Assembly (NCBI GenBank): GCA_947453965.1
Contig: CANGIQ010000009.1
Span: 36,331 to 100,330, forward strand
DNA length: 64,000 nucleotides
Direction: 5' to 3'
From: Comamonadaceae bacterium
Lineage (GTDB): Bacteria; Pseudomonadota; Gammaproteobacteria; Burkholderiales; Burkholderiaceae_C
Shown: piece after piece, positions 46,489 through 55,374 of the stretch
Layout of the letters: the number at the start of each line of letters is the position of its first letter
How positions within the stretch are numbered: position 1 is the first letter of the stretch
Notes under the pieces: generated by a model
The model's input: only the letters and a program-made list of their open reading frames with translations
The model's database searches: none
Told to the model about the DNA's origin: nothing
Translations under genes and position numbers: made by a program

Positions 46489-48654
46489 TTATTGCTGTTG
46501 TGGTTGCTGTGCGTGAGCCGCGTCATCGTGGTGGTGACGCTCGCCTTGATGTTCGGCCACTGGGCGCTCCATCAACGCTTTCATCGACAACTTCACGCGA
46601 CCTTTTTCGTCGGTCTCGAGCACTTTCACACGCACGATTTGACCTTCGCTCAGGTAGTCGGTGACTTTCTCGACGCGCTCGTGGGCGATCTGGCTGATGT
46701 GCAACAAACCGTCTTTGCCAGGCAACAGGTTGACCAAGGCACCGAAGTCCAAAATCTTGGTGATGGGGCCTTCGTAGACCTTGCCGATTTCGACTTCAGC
46801 CGTGATTTGCTCGATGCGCTTCTTGGCTTCCTCAGCTTTGGCGCCGTCAGTGGCGGCGATGGTGATGGTGCCGTCTTCTTCGATGTTGATCTGGCAACCG
46901 GTCTCTTCAGTCAACGCACGGATGGTGGCGCCGCCTTTGCCGATCACGTCACGGATCTTCTCGGGGTTGATCTTCATGGTGAACAACTTGGGCGCAAAGT
47001 CAGACACTTCGGTCTTGGCTTCGCCCATGGCGGCTTGCATCTTGTCCAAGATGTGCATGCGGGCTTCTTTGGCTTGGGCCAACGCGACTTGCATGATTTC
47101 TTTGGTGATGCCTTGGATCTTGATGTCCATTTGCAAAGCGGTGATGCCGTTGGTGGTACCGGCCACTTTGAAGTCCATATCACCCAAGTGATCTTCGTCA
47201 CCCAAGATGTCGGTCAACACGGCGAAACGGTTGTCTTCTTTGATCAAGCCCATGGCGATACCCGCCACGTGTGCTTTCATGGGCACGCCAGCGTCCATCA
47301 TGGACAAGCAGCCGCCGCACACCGAGGCCATCGACGAGGAACCGTTGGATTCAGTAATTTCAGACACCACACGCACGGTGTAGGGGAATTCTTCTTTGCT
47401 TGGCAACACCGCCACCAACGCACGCTTGGCCAAACGGCCGTGACCGATTTCACGGCGCTTGGTCGAGCCCATACGGCCCACTTCACCGGTGGCAAAGGGA
47501 GGCATGTTGTAGTGCATCATGAAGCGGTCTTCGTACTCACCGGCCAAGGCGTCGATGCGTTGTGCGTCGCGCTCAGTACCCAGGGTGGTGACCACCAAAG
47601 CTTGGGTTTCGCCACGTGTGAACAAGGCCGAACCGTGGGTGCGTGGCAACACGCTGTTACGGATTTCGATCGGACGCACGGTGCGTGTGTCGCGACCGTC
47701 GATGCGGGGCTCGCCGGCCAAGATTTGGCTGCGCACGATGTGGGCTTCGATGTCGAACAACATGTTCTCGACCTTGACCGAATCAAACTCAACGCCGTCG
47801 GCCTTGAGGGCTTCCATGACAGCAGCATAGGCCTGGCGGCACGCCAAGGTGCGCGATTGCTTGTTGCGAATTTGATAGGCCGCGCGCAGCTTTTCTTCAC
47901 CGTGCGCTTGCACCTTGGCGATCAGAGGCTCGTCCTTGGCTGGTGCAGCCCAATCCCACACAGGCTTGCCTGCGTCGCGCACAAGTTCGTGGATGGCGTT
48001 GATCGCGATATTGCCTTGCTCGTGGCCAAACACCACCGCACCCAACATAATTTCTTCGGACAGCTGTTGCGCTTCCGATTCCACCATCAACACAGCCGCT
48101 TCGGTGCCCGCGACCACGAGGTCCATCTGGCTGTCTTTGCGTTGTGTTTGGCCGGGGTTCAAGACGTATTCGCCATTGATGTAACCCACGCGCGCGGCAC
48201 CGATAGGGCCATTGAAAGGAATGCCAGAAATGCTCAAAGCAGCAGACACAGCGATCAAGGCTGCGATGTCAGCATCGACTTCTGGGTTCAGCGACACGGT
48301 GTGCACCACCACGTGCACATCGTTGTAGAAACCTTCGGGGAACAAAGGACGGATGGGGCGGTCGATCAGACGGCTGGTCAATGTCTCGTGTTCGCTGGGC
48401 TTGGCTTCACGCTTGAAAAAGCTGCCGGGGATCTTGCCTGCGGCGTAGGTTTTCTCGATGTAGTCAACGGTCAGGGGGAAGAAGTCCTGGCCTGCTTTGG
48501 CGATCTTCGAGCCCACCACGGTGGCGAGCACCACGGTGTCTTCGATGTTGACCATGACAGCGCCGCCGGCTTGACGCGCGACTTCGCCGGTTTCCATGAT
48601 GACCTTGTGTTGGCCCCACTGGAAGGTTTTGGTGACTTTGTTGAAAATTGACAT
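46489..48654 (-). CDS. pnp: Polyribonucleotide nucleotidyltransferase
   Basis: Phosphorolytic 3'-5' exoribonuclease of the RNA degradosome, 721 residues. Two RNase PH domains are joined by a helical domain; the second contains [16 protein letters not shown] domain (about residues 555-615, [12 protein letters not shown]) and S1 domain (about 620-690) follow. A histidine/glutamine-rich tail ends the protein. The ATG at 48654 is the family start; the longer frame is rejected. It follows rpsO, as in most Proteobacteria. Confidence 0.98.
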   Translation of the reverse strand: MSIFNKVTKTFQWGQHKVIMETGEVARQAGGAVMVNIEDTVVLATVVGSKIAKAGQDFFPLTVDYIEKTYAAGKIPGSFFKREAKPSEHETLTSRLIDRPIRPLFPEGFYNDVHVVVHTVSLNPEVDADIAALIAVSAALSISGIPFNGPIGAARVGYINGEYVLNPGQTQRKDSQMDLVVAGTEAAVLMVESEAQQLSEEIMLGAVVFGHEQGNIAINAIHELVRDAGKPVWDWAAPAKDEPLIAKVQAHGEEKLRAAYQIRNKQSRTLACRQAYAAVMEALKADGVEFDSVKVENMLFDIEAHIVRSQILAGEPRIDGRDTRTVRPIEIRNSVLPRTHGSALFTRGETQALVVTTLGTERDAQRIDALAGEYEDRFMMHYNMPPFATGEVGRMGSTKRREIGHGRLAKRALVAVLPSKEEFPYTVRVVSEITESNGSSSMASVCGGCLSMMDAGVPMKAHVAGIAMGLIKEDNRFAVLTDILGDEDHLGDMDFKVAGTTNGITALQMDIKIQGITKEIMQVALAQAKEARMHILDKMQAAMGEAKTEVSDFAPKLFTMKINPEKIRDVIGKGGATIRALTEETGCQINIEEDGTITIAATDGAKAEEAKKRIEQITAEVEIGKVYEGPITKILDFGALVNLLPGKDGLLHISQIAHERVEKVTDYLSEGQIVRVKVLETDEKGRVKLSMKALMERPVAEHQGERHHHDDAAHAQQPQQQ

Positions 48655-48798
48655 GTGAACTTCCTGATGAAATTTGGCAGAACCCGGTGCAGTACACGAT
48701 GCCATTCCAGAAAAGATGGGGCTTTTTTGGAATGACACAGCTTTCGAATCTGCGCCTCGTTTTCGTACCGGTTGTGAAAAAGTGTGTTTAAAAGTGCA

Positions 48799-48831
48799 AA
48801 ACGCCTGAGCTTGTTGAAAACTCAGGCGTTT
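48799..48831 (-). terminator. Hairpin between rpsO and pnp
   Basis: AAACGCCTGAG and CTCAGGCGTTT form a perfect 11-base stem around an 11-base loop, 20 bases after the rpsO stop. The T tract on the minus strand is short, so it may act as a partial terminator or as a processing site for the pnp message, as known for this junction in E. coli. Confidence 0.75.
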
Positions 48832-48850
48832 GTCGCGAGAACTTCAGCGT

Positions 48851-49114
48851 TTACTTGCGCAGGCCAAGCTTGGCGATCAGAGCAGCGTAACGGTCGAAGT
48901 CTTTGGACTTGAGGTAGTCGAGCAATTTACGACGACGGCTCACCATGCGCAACAAGCCGCGACGACCGTGGTGGTCTTTGGCGTGTTCTTTGAAGTGAGG
49001 TGTGAGTTCATTGATGCGAGCAGTCAGCAGTGCCACTTGCACTTCAGGACTACCTGTATCGTTGGCGGCACGCGCGTTGTCTTTGACGACTTCAGCAATT
49101 TTTGCAGTCAGCAT
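48851..49114 (-). CDS. rpsO: 30S ribosomal protein S15
   Basis: Primary 16S rRNA-binding protein, 87 residues. The conserved core [20 protein letters not shown] and [22 protein letters not shown] is complete. The ATG at 49114 has AAAGGA upstream. Shares the classical rpsO-pnp arrangement. Confidence 0.98.
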   Translation of the reverse strand: MLTAKIAEVVKDNARAANDTGSPEVQVALLTARINELTPHFKEHAKDHHGRRGLLRMVSRRRKLLDYLKSKDFDRYAALIAKLGLRK

Positions 49115-49199
49115 GTTTTTTCCTTTGATGTTTGACTTGCGTTGCACCATGGAAGTTGATGCAACGTGCTTGCTTCACCCGAAAAGGTAAAGCCCACAG

Positions 49200-49205
49200 A
49201 GTATA
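49200..49205 (-). promoter_or_regulatory. Possible -10 element of the rpsO promoter
   Basis: TATACT on the minus strand, 86 bases upstream of the rpsO ATG, in the gap after the DUF1345 gene. A -35 match (TGGCTT, 17 bases further upstream) is poor. The assignment is tentative. Confidence 0.4.
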
Positions 49206-49215
49206 GCAGGCGAGC

Positions 49216-49890
49216 TCATAACAAGCCAGAGGCCATGTTGATGGTCAAAGCCACCAAGGTGGTGTTGAAGAAAAATGCCAGCACACAATGCACCAGACCA
49301 ATGCGTCTGAGATGGCGACTGGTAAAGCTCACATCCGCCGTTTGGCCCGAGGTGCCAATCACGCAGGCCACGTACAAAAAGTCGGCGTAATCGGGGGCAT
49401 GACCGCCGGGAAAGTCCAAGCCGCCATTGACGCCATCGGATGTAGCCATATAGTAGTCATGTGCGTAGTGCAGCGCGAACATGACTTGGGTGAACGACCA
49501 AGTCGTGAACACCGTGAAAGCGGCCAACGCCATGTGCTCCACCTTCAGCGACCCGGGCAAATTCTTGGCCAGCGACAGTTCTGCCACAATGCCCGCCAAA
49601 CACAGCATGGCCGCCGTCACCACCATGCCCAGCACCATGAAACGCCCTGTGTTGTGTTGCAAGGCGCGGTGCTTCATACGCTCATGGGTCGAGCCAAACA
49701 TCATCTTGGCCGAAAGCAGCAAATACAGCACCGCCCCCACATTCCAAGCCACGATGGCACGCGTCACCTCGTGCTGCGCCCACCCATTGGGAAGCCAGAC
49801 ATAAACCCAACCACCCAACACGATTGACATCACAAAACGGGGTCGGACCCACAGGGCATGTAGCAATTTAGACAACCATGAGGTGGGCAT
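49216..49890 (-). CDS. DUF1345 family membrane protein
   Basis: Integral membrane protein of 224 residues with about five helices. The family motif F-A-L-H-Y-A-H-D-Y-Y and the C-terminal F-P-G-G-x-x-P-D-Y-x-D-F-L-Y-V-A-C-V-I-G-T-S-x-Q-T-A-D-V pattern of DUF1345 are clear. Function unknown. The ATG at 49890 follows GGAG; an upstream start twelve codons earlier is rejected. It lies 14 bases after the periplasmic-binding-protein gene. Confidence 0.9.
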   Translation of the reverse strand: MPTSWLSKLLHALWVRPRFVMSIVLGGWVYVWLPNGWAQHEVTRAIVAWNVGAVLYLLLSAKMMFGSTHERMKHRALQHNTGRFMVLGMVVTAAMLCLAGIVAELSLAKNLPGSLKVEHMALAAFTVFTTWSFTQVMFALHYAHDYYMATSDGVNGGLDFPGGHAPDYADFLYVACVIGTSGQTADVSFTSRHLRRIGLVHCVLAFFFNTTLVALTINMASGLL

Positions 49891-49904
49891 ACGAACTCCT
49901 TGGC

Positions 49905-51197
49905 TCAATAACGCTGCATTTGGCAACTGCTGGGCATTTGCGCGGCTTCGGGCGTCAAGGACTTGATGACCCGAAAACCATAGCTGGAACCTTCGACGTC
50001 AAATGCCACGCCAGGCTCGCCTTGGTGGTCCATCTGCCCGACCACCAGGGCTTGCTGAAACTGGTGGTCCAGCGCGCGCATGAACCCCTTTTGGCCAAAT
50101 TTCTGCAACGCCACATGTTCTAGCGCACGCGCCACAGGCGCAGCCTCTACCGTGCCCGCTTTTTCGATCGCCTGCACCAAGGCCTCGATCATCAGCTGCA
50201 TGCGCATGTGCACATAGTCATCGGAGGGCTGGGGAAAGCGCTGGCGAAACGCCTTGTAAAAAGCAGCCGACGCTTGGCCTGGCACATTGGGCAACCAATC
50301 GGCCACAGCCACCACACGCCCCACCCCTGCTTGACCAATCGCTGCGGGCGCGCCTAGCGCATTGCCATAAAAGGTGTAGAACTTGCCTTCGTAGCCCACT
50401 TCACGGGCAGCTTTGACCAACAGCGTGAGGTCATTGCCCCAATTACCGGTGATCACCGCTTGCGCGCCACTGGCTTTGATCTTGGTGGCATAAGGTAGGA
50501 AATCCTTCACCCGCCCCACCGGATGCAACTCATCGCCGACGATGCGCATGTCGGGGCGTTGCACGGCCATTTGGCGACGGGCTTCACGCAACACGGCTTG
50601 ACCAAAGCTGTAGTCTTGTCCGATCAAATACACGCTGTTGACTTGGCGATCTGTCTTGAGCACTTGCATCAACGCTGCCATGCGCATGTCGGCATGGGCA
50701 TCAAAACGGAAATGCCAAAAGCTGCAGCGCTCGTTCGTCAGCGCAGGATCAACGGCCGAATAATTCAAGAACAAAGCACGACGTGCAGGCTCGCGTTCGT
50801 TGTGCTTGTTGAGCGCTTCAATCAAGGCTGCGGCAACGGCTGAGCTGTTTCCCTGCAACACAAAATTGGCCCCTTCGTCAAGCGACGTGCGCAGCGCGGT
50901 CAGGGCTTCTTCGGTTTGGCTTTTGCTGTCATGACGCACCAGCGTCAACTCACGCGCGCCGCCAGGCAACTTGACGCCGCCGCGCTGGTTCACGCGCTCC
51001 ACAGCCCACAACAGATTGCGATACACCGCCTCGCCCGTATTAGCAAACGGACCGCTCAAACCCTCGATCATGGCGAGCTTGATGGGGGGCTGCACCACCG
51101 GTGTGGCGGTTTGCGGCAGGGCTCCCCACGCCCCGGGCAATCCAGACAGCGACAAACACAAAGCGCTCAAGACGCGAACATAAGACCCAAAAGACAT
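49905..51197 (-). CDS. Periplasmic branched-chain amino acid-type binding protein
   Basis: Protein of 430 residues with a cleavable signal peptide (residues 1-25, ending G-A-W-G-A) and a Peripla_BP_6 (LivJ-like) domain: I-K-L-A-M-I-E-G-L-S-G-P-F-A-N-T-G at the start. The family binds amino acids, amides or other small solutes for ABC import. No permease or ATPase genes are adjacent, so it is an orphan binding protein or one whose transporter lies elsewhere. Ligand cannot be deduced. Confidence 0.88.
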   Translation of the reverse strand: MSFGSYVRVLSALCLSLSGLPGAWGALPQTATPVVQPPIKLAMIEGLSGPFANTGEAVYRNLLWAVERVNQRGGVKLPGGARELTLVRHDSKSQTEEALTALRTSLDEGANFVLQGNSSAVAAALIEALNKHNEREPARRALFLNYSAVDPALTNERCSFWHFRFDAHADMRMAALMQVLKTDRQVNSVYLIGQDYSFGQAVLREARRQMAVQRPDMRIVGDELHPVGRVKDFLPYATKIKASGAQAVITGNWGNDLTLLVKAAREVGYEGKFYTFYGNALGAPAAIGQAGVGRVVAVADWLPNVPGQASAAFYKAFRQRFPQPSDDYVHMRMQLMIEALVQAIEKAGTVEAAPVARALEHVALQKFGQKGFMRALDHQFQQALVVGQMDHQGEPGVAFDVEGSSYGFRVIKSLTPEAAQMPSSCQMQRY

Positions 51198-51272
51198 GAA
51201 TCAATTTCCAATCCGATTGAACAAGGCCCTGCGCGCCAGCGCTTGGGCCCCACACCCGATGGGTGCGAAAAC

Positions 51273-52313
51273 TCACACCACCAAGTCGGCCAAAGGCCAA
51301 CGGGGCTGCACATCAAAGCTGTAAGTGGTCTGCGCTTGCGACGCACCCCCTGGGGTTTGCAAACGCATGGCTGCGGCCATGGCGATCATGGCGCCGTTGT
51401 CGGTGCACAAATGCAACTCGGGGTAATGTACGCGCACGCCTTGGCGCTGACAGGCCGCGTTCAGTTGTGCGCGTAAGTGGCGATTGGCCCCGACACCGCC
51501 GGCCACGACCAAGCGCTTCAAACCGGTATCGCGCAAAGCAGCCAAGGACTTCTTGAGCAACACCTCCACAATCGCCGCTTCGGTGGACGCTGCCAAATCT
51601 GCTTTACGGGCCTCCAGTGCGTCGCCCAGCTTTTTGGCCTGCGTCATGACCGCGGTTTTCAAGCCGGCAAACGAAAAATCCAAATCCCCGCTGTGCAGCA
51701 AAGGGCGTGGCAGTTTGAAGGCTGTGGCATCGCCCTGCTCGGCCAGCTTGGAAAGCGCCGGTCCGCCGGGGTAGCCCAAGCCCATGAGCTTGGCCGATTT
51801 GTCAAAGGCCTCACCTGCGGCATCGTCAATCGTTTCGCCCAACAAGGTGTAACGCCCCACACCGTCCACCCGCATGAGCTGCGTATGGCCGCCCGACACC
51901 AACAAAGCCACAAATGGAAATTCGGGCGGATCGGCACTCAAAAAAGGCGACAACAAATGCCCCTCCAAGTGATGCACACCCAACACCGGTTTTTGCAACG
52001 CAGCCCCCAGCGCGCACGCAACCCCCGCACCGACCAACAAAGCCCCAGCCAGACCAGGGCCACGGGTGTAGGCCACCACATCAATGTCTTGCAAGCTGTG
52101 TTGGGACTCAGCCAGCACCTCACGCGCCAGCGGAATCACCCGGCGAATATGGTCGCGACTCGCCAGCTCGGGCACCACACCGCCATAGGCTTGGTGCATG
52201 GCAATTTGGCTGTAGAGCGCGTGCGACAACAACGCAGGCACAGCCGCGCCTTCTGAGCGCACCAAGGCCACACCGGTTTCGTCGCAAGAAGATTCAATAC
52301 CGAGGATCAACAT
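51273..52313 (-). CDS. tsaD: tRNA N6-adenosine threonylcarbamoyltransferase
   Basis: Universal t6A synthase of 346 residues starting [13 protein letters not shown]. The metal-binding motif V-H-H-L-E-G-H-L (near residue 110) and the late G-G-V-G-A-N and D-N-G-A-M-I-A elements are present. It works with TsaE, whose gene is at 22772. The ATG at 52313 is the family start; the longer frame reaches into the nasT region and is rejected. Confidence 0.97.
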   Translation of the reverse strand: MLILGIESSCDETGVALVRSEGAAVPALLSHALYSQIAMHQAYGGVVPELASRDHIRRVIPLAREVLAESQHSLQDIDVVAYTRGPGLAGALLVGAGVACALGAALQKPVLGVHHLEGHLLSPFLSADPPEFPFVALLVSGGHTQLMRVDGVGRYTLLGETIDDAAGEAFDKSAKLMGLGYPGGPALSKLAEQGDATAFKLPRPLLHSGDLDFSFAGLKTAVMTQAKKLGDALEARKADLAASTEAAIVEVLLKKSLAALRDTGLKRLVVAGGVGANRHLRAQLNAACQRQGVRVHYPELHLCTDNGAMIAMAAAMRLQTPGGASQAQTTYSFDVQPRWPLADLVV

Positions 52314-52352
52314 AGCCCATGAGTTTATGCGGTGCGCACCTGCCAACACAAA

Positions 52353-52373
52353 GCAAGTTGGCGCACAACTTGC
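52353..52373. promoter_or_regulatory. Perfect inverted repeat between tsaD and nasT
   Basis: GCAAGTTG and CAACTTGC are exact reverse complements around GCGCA, within the 87-base gap between the divergent tsaD and nasT starts. A short palindrome GGTGCGCACC lies just beside it at 52331-52340. Either could be a regulator site of nasT, or a 5' UTR hairpin; neither matches an operator I know. Confidence 0.45.
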
Positions 52374-52400
52374 GTAGCTGTGTTCAAGAGCAAGCACAGC

Positions 52401-53090
52401 ATGTTGATGAAATCCCCGCCAAAAAAACAAAGATCCCACCAGGCACGACCAGCGTCTTCTGCCATCGCCCCGGCATTACGCATCGTGGTGGTTGCCCCTG
52501 ACTTGGTCATCGAAGACCCGGAGGATGAACACGCCCACACCCAAGCCGCACGCTCACGTGCGTTGCGCATTGGTTTGTTAGAGAGCGGCTTCAACCTGAT
52601 TGCCACCCTGCCCGCAGATGTGTTTTTGGCCGACCGCATCAGCCAGTTGCAGCCGGACCTGATCATTGTGGATGCCGAGTCCGAAGCGCGTGATGCCTTG
52701 GAGCATGTGGTGTTTGCCACCCGCGACGCGCGCCGCCCCATCGTGCTGTTCACCGACGACAACGACACCAGCCATGTGCGCGATGCCGTGGCCGTGGGGG
52801 TGTCGGCCTATATCGTGGACGGACTCGCAAGCACACGCATCCGCCCCATTTTGGATGTGGCCATGGCCCGCTTTGAATATGAAGAGCGCTTGCGCGATGA
52901 ACGCGACGATGCACGCAACGCGTTGCAAGAGCGCACTGTGGTGGACCGTGCCAAAGCATTGCTGATGGAGCGCCAAGGCTTAAGTGAAAAAGACGCCTTC
53001 ACCAAGCTGCGCAAAATTGCAATGGACAAAGGTTTGAAGATGGCCGACGTGGCGCAACGCACACTCGACATGGCCGATCTGCTGTCCTAG
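52401..53090 (+). CDS. nasT: ANTAR-domain response regulator NasT
   Basis: RNA-binding antiterminator of 229 residues (227 if ATG 52407 is used). The N-terminal receiver-like domain keeps the central aspartate (D91 in L-I-I-V-D-A) but has an insertion of about 15 mostly polar residues after the first strand and lacks a clean acidic pair. The C-terminal ANTAR domain (about residues 170-225) has [13 protein letters not shown] followed by [11 protein letters not shown], the classical signature. NasT proteins bind hairpin pairs in nitrate operon leaders; the matching leader lies immediately downstream. The usual partner sensor NasS is not beside it. Confidence 0.93.
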   Translation: MLMKSPPKKQRSHQARPASSAIAPALRIVVVAPDLVIEDPEDEHAHTQAARSRALRIGLLESGFNLIATLPADVFLADRISQLQPDLIIVDAESEARDALEHVVFATRDARRPIVLFTDDNDTSHVRDAVAVGVSAYIVDGLASTRIRPILDVAMARFEYEERLRDERDDARNALQERTVVDRAKALLMERQGLSEKDAFTKLRKIAMDKGLKMADVAQRTLDMADLLS

Positions 53091-53096
53091 TTTGGT

Positions 53097-53111
53097 GCGC
53101 CGACTTGGTGC
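53097..53111 (+). promoter_or_regulatory. NtrC-like binding site upstream of nrtA
   Basis: GCGCC-GACTT-GGTGC differs by one base from the NtrC consensus GCACC-N5-GGTGC. Its centre lies about 92 bases upstream of the predicted transcription start of the sigma-54 promoter, a normal distance for an enhancer site. A second GGTGC half-site is at 53094-53098. Occupancy is inferred. Confidence 0.6.
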
Positions 53112-53121
53112 GTGCTTTTGC

Positions 53122-53146
53122 AAACGCCCCGCCATGGGGCGTTTTT
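53122..53146 (+). terminator. Terminator after nasT
   Basis: AAACGCCCC and GGGGCGTTT arms around GCCAT, followed by TTT. It lies 31 bases after the nasT stop and separates nasT transcription from the sigma-54 promoter of the nrt operon. Confidence 0.85.
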
Positions 53147-53169
53147 GATTCGGGAGAGCCCTGAACAGC

Positions 53170-53185
53170 TGGCACAGCTATTGCA
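53170..53185 (+). promoter_or_regulatory. Sigma-54 promoter of the nrtABC-nirBD-nasA operon
   Basis: TGGCAC-AGCTA-TTGCA matches the RpoN consensus TGGCAC-N5-TTGCW exactly, with the -24 GG at 53171-53172 and the -12 GC at 53183-53184. This places the transcription start near 53196. The long leader (about 112 bases to the nrtA ATG) then begins directly before the ANTAR hairpins. The match is seen directly; activity is inferred. Confidence 0.85.
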
Positions 53186-53195
53186 AACAGTTCAC

Positions 53196-53290
53196 AACAA
53201 GAACCAACGACGGTTCAAGGACAAAGGCGTCCCCACCCATGCACTCAAACGCATGTGGTGTGGACGCCTTTGTCGTTTCTGCCTCAGTTT
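53196..53290 (+). ncRNA. ANTAR-responsive antitermination leader of the nitrate operon
   Basis: Three elements lie in order. P1 (53201-53216): stem GAACC/GGTTC with loop AACGAC. P2 (53219-53232): stem GGAC/GTCC with loop AAAGGC. Both six-base loops have A at position 1 and G at position 4, the rule known for ANTAR protein recognition. A terminator hairpin (53220-53274) has a 13-base perfect base stem (GACAAAGGCGTCC with its complement), further pairing inside, and a T-containing tail. P2 and the terminator share bases 53220-53232 and cannot form together, so NasT binding to P1-P2 should prevent termination and let the nrt/nir/nas genes be expressed when nitrate is present. Confidence 0.85.
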
Positions 53291-53307
53291 TATCAAGGAG
53301 TGATGTC

Positions 53308-54552
53308 ATGTCGAAACTTTTGGAGACCCCCATGAGCCGCCGCAATGTGTTGCAAGCTGCCACCGCCGGCGCACTCACCATCGCCCCCGCCTTGCGTGCT
53401 GCTGTGTATGCCCAAGGTTCAGACAAGCCTGAAAAAGAAGAAGTCAAGATTGGCTTCATTCCCCTCACCGACTGTGCGAGCGTGGTGATGGCATCGGTAC
53501 TGGGCATCGACAAAAAATACGGCGTCAAGATCATCCCCACCAAAGAGTCCAGCTGGGCCGGTGTGCGCGACAAATTGGTCAATGGCGAACTCGACTTTGC
53601 CCACGCTTTGTACGGTCTGATTTACGGCGTGCACATGGGCACCGCTGGGCCGAAGAAAGACATGGCCGTGCTGATGAACTTGAACCAAAACGGCCAAGCC
53701 ATCACGCTGTCTAAAAAGCTGGCCGACAAAGGCGCAGTCGATGCGGCCAGCCTCGCCAAGCTGATGGCCACCGACAAGCGCGAATACACCTTCGCACAAA
53801 CCTTTCCCACCGGCACACACGCCATGTGGCTGTATTACTGGTTGGCCAGCGTGGGCGTGAACCCCCTCAAAGACGCCAAGGTCATCACCGTGCCACCACC
53901 ACAAATGGTGGCCAATATGCGCGTGGGCAATATGGACGGCTACTGCGTGGGCGAGCCTTGGGGGCACCGTGCGATTGCCGATGGCATTGGCATCACTGCA
54001 GCCACCACGCAAGACATCTGGCGTGACCATCCCGAAAAAGTGTTGGGCACCACCGGCGACTTCGTCAAGAAATACCCCAACACCGCACGCGCGGTGACGG
54101 CGGCCATCTTGGAAGCGGGCAAGTGGATTGATGCGGGCTTGCAAAACAAAATGAAGATGGCCGAAACCATCGCCGACAAAGCCTATGTCAACACCAGCGT
54201 GGACGTGATCAACCAACGCATCTTGGGCCGCTACCAAAACGGTTTGGGCAAAACTTGGGACGACCCCAACCACATGAAGTTTTTCAACGACGGCACGGCC
54301 AACTTCCCTTACCTTTCAGACGGTATGTGGTTCCTCACCCAACACAAGCGCTGGGGCTTGCTCAAAGACCACCCCGACTATTTGAAAGTGGCCAAAGAGA
54401 TCAACCACATCGACGTCTTCAAGCAAGCCGCCGCCGCCAGCAACAGCCCCGTGCCCAAGAGTGACATGCGCAGCAGCAAATTCATGGACGGCGTGGTGTG
54501 GGACGGCAAAGACCCGAAGAAATACGCCGACAGCTTCAAGGTTCACGCCTAA
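53308..54552 (+). CDS. nrtA: Nitrate ABC transporter substrate-binding protein
   Basis: NrtA/CmpA-family solute-binding protein, 414 residues, with a twin-arginine signal (S-R11... R-R-N-V-L-Q-A-A, about residues 10-36, ending V-Y-A-Q). The mature part starts with V-K-I-G-F-I-P-L-T-D-C-A-S, typical for nitrate or bicarbonate binders, and contains Y-C-V-G-E-P-W-G near residue 213. The ATG at 53308 has AAGGAG seven bases upstream. First gene of the operon behind the antitermination leader; nitrate rather than cyanate or bicarbonate is indicated by nirB and nasA downstream. Confidence 0.95.
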   Translation: MSKLLETPMSRRNVLQAATAGALTIAPALRAAVYAQGSDKPEKEEVKIGFIPLTDCASVVMASVLGIDKKYGVKIIPTKESSWAGVRDKLVNGELDFAHALYGLIYGVHMGTAGPKKDMAVLMNLNQNGQAITLSKKLADKGAVDAASLAKLMATDKREYTFAQTFPTGTHAMWLYYWLASVGVNPLKDAKVITVPPPQMVANMRVGNMDGYCVGEPWGHRAIADGIGITAATTQDIWRDHPEKVLGTTGDFVKKYPNTARAVTAAILEAGKWIDAGLQNKMKMAETIADKAYVNTSVDVINQRILGRYQNGLGKTWDDPNHMKFFNDGTANFPYLSDGMWFLTQHKRWGLLKDHPDYLKVAKEINHIDVFKQAAAASNSPVPKSDMRSSKFMDGVVWDGKDPKKYADSFKVHA

Positions 54553-54588
54553 AGCACCGACAAACGCGCTCGCACAAGGACACATCCC

Positions 54589-55374
54589 ATGACTTTGAAA
54601 CACCTGTTGTCACGCGTGGTGCCGCCCTTCATGGGCTTGGCACTGCTGGTGGGCATTTGGTCGCTGGTGTCTGTCACCAGCACCAACAACTTTCCCAACC
54701 CAACCGACACCTTCTGGCAAGCTGTGGATGTGTTCAGCAACCCGTTTTACAGCAACGGCCCCAACGACCAAGGCGTGGGCTGGAACGTGTGGAGCTCGCT
54801 CAAGCGGGTGGCACTGGGCTTTGGCTTGGCCGCGCTGGTGGGCATTCCTTTGGGCTTCTTGATTGGCCGCTTCGAGTTTTTGTCACGCATGTTCAACCCG
54901 CTCATCAGCTTGTTGCGCCCTGTGTCGCCCCTGGCTTGGTTGCCCATTGGTTTGTTGGTGTTCAAGGGCGCCAACCCTGCGGCCATTTGGACCATCTTCA
55001 TTTGTTCCATTTGGCCCATGGTCATCAACACAGCCGTCGGCGTGCAGCGCGTGCCACAGGACTACATGAACGTGGCCCGCGTGCTCAACCTCTCGGAGTG
55101 GAAGATCGTCAGCAAGATTTTGTTCCCCGCGGTGCTGCCCTATATGTTGACGGGCGTGCGCTTGGCCGTAGGCACGGCTTGGTTGGTCATCGTCGCCGCT
55201 GAAATGTTGACCGGCGGCGTGGGCATTGGCTTTTGGGTCTGGGACGAGTGGAACAACCTGAATGTGAAAAACATCATCATCGCCATCTTCGTGATTGGCA
55301 TCGTGGGCTTGGTGTTGGAGTACGCCCTCATCAAACTCGCCACCGCATTCACCTTCGAGGAGGTGCAGTCATGA
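54589..55374 (+). CDS. nrtB: Nitrate ABC transporter permease
   Basis: Inner-membrane permease of 261 residues with about six helices. The BPD_transp_1 loop motif appears as [28 protein letters not shown] precedes the ATG. Its stop overlaps the nrtC ATG (ATGA). Homologous to NrtB/CmpB. Confidence 0.95.
   Translation: MTLKHLLSRVVPPFMGLALLVGIWSLVSVTSTNNFPNPTDTFWQAVDVFSNPFYSNGPNDQGVGWNVWSSLKRVALGFGLAALVGIPLGFLIGRFEFLSRMFNPLISLLRPVSPLAWLPIGLLVFKGANPAAIWTIFICSIWPMVINTAVGVQRVPQDYMNVARVLNLSEWKIVSKILFPAVLPYMLTGVRLAVGTAWLVIVAAEMLTGGVGIGFWVWDEWNNLNVKNIIIAIFVIGIVGLVLEYALIKLATAFTFEEVQS

Noticed and set aside
46492..48651. Open frame of 719 codons antisense to pnp, and similar long antisense frames over ccoN, nuoN, nuoL, nirB and tsaD
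   Set aside because: They are mirror frames of strongly supported genes in GC-rich DNA, have low-complexity H/Q/G/R-rich translations, no ribosome sites and no recognisable domains.
51040..51300. Short frame between the binding-protein gene and tsaD as an extra gene
   Set aside because: It overlaps the signal peptide region of the binding-protein gene in another frame and shows no start signal or recognisable motif; the 75-base gap itself shows nothing notable.
53107..53125. Second sigma-54-like sequence (GG followed by TTTTGC) upstream of nrtA
   Set aside because: Spacing between the GG and GC elements is one base too long and it overlaps the nasT terminator; the exact match at 53170-53185 is far better.
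53162..53193. TGAAC...GTTCA pairing considered as the first ANTAR hairpin
   Set aside because: It has no clean six-base loop and coincides with the sigma-54 promoter, so it would not be transcribed. P1 at 53201-53216 and P2 at 53219-53232 fit the rule instead.
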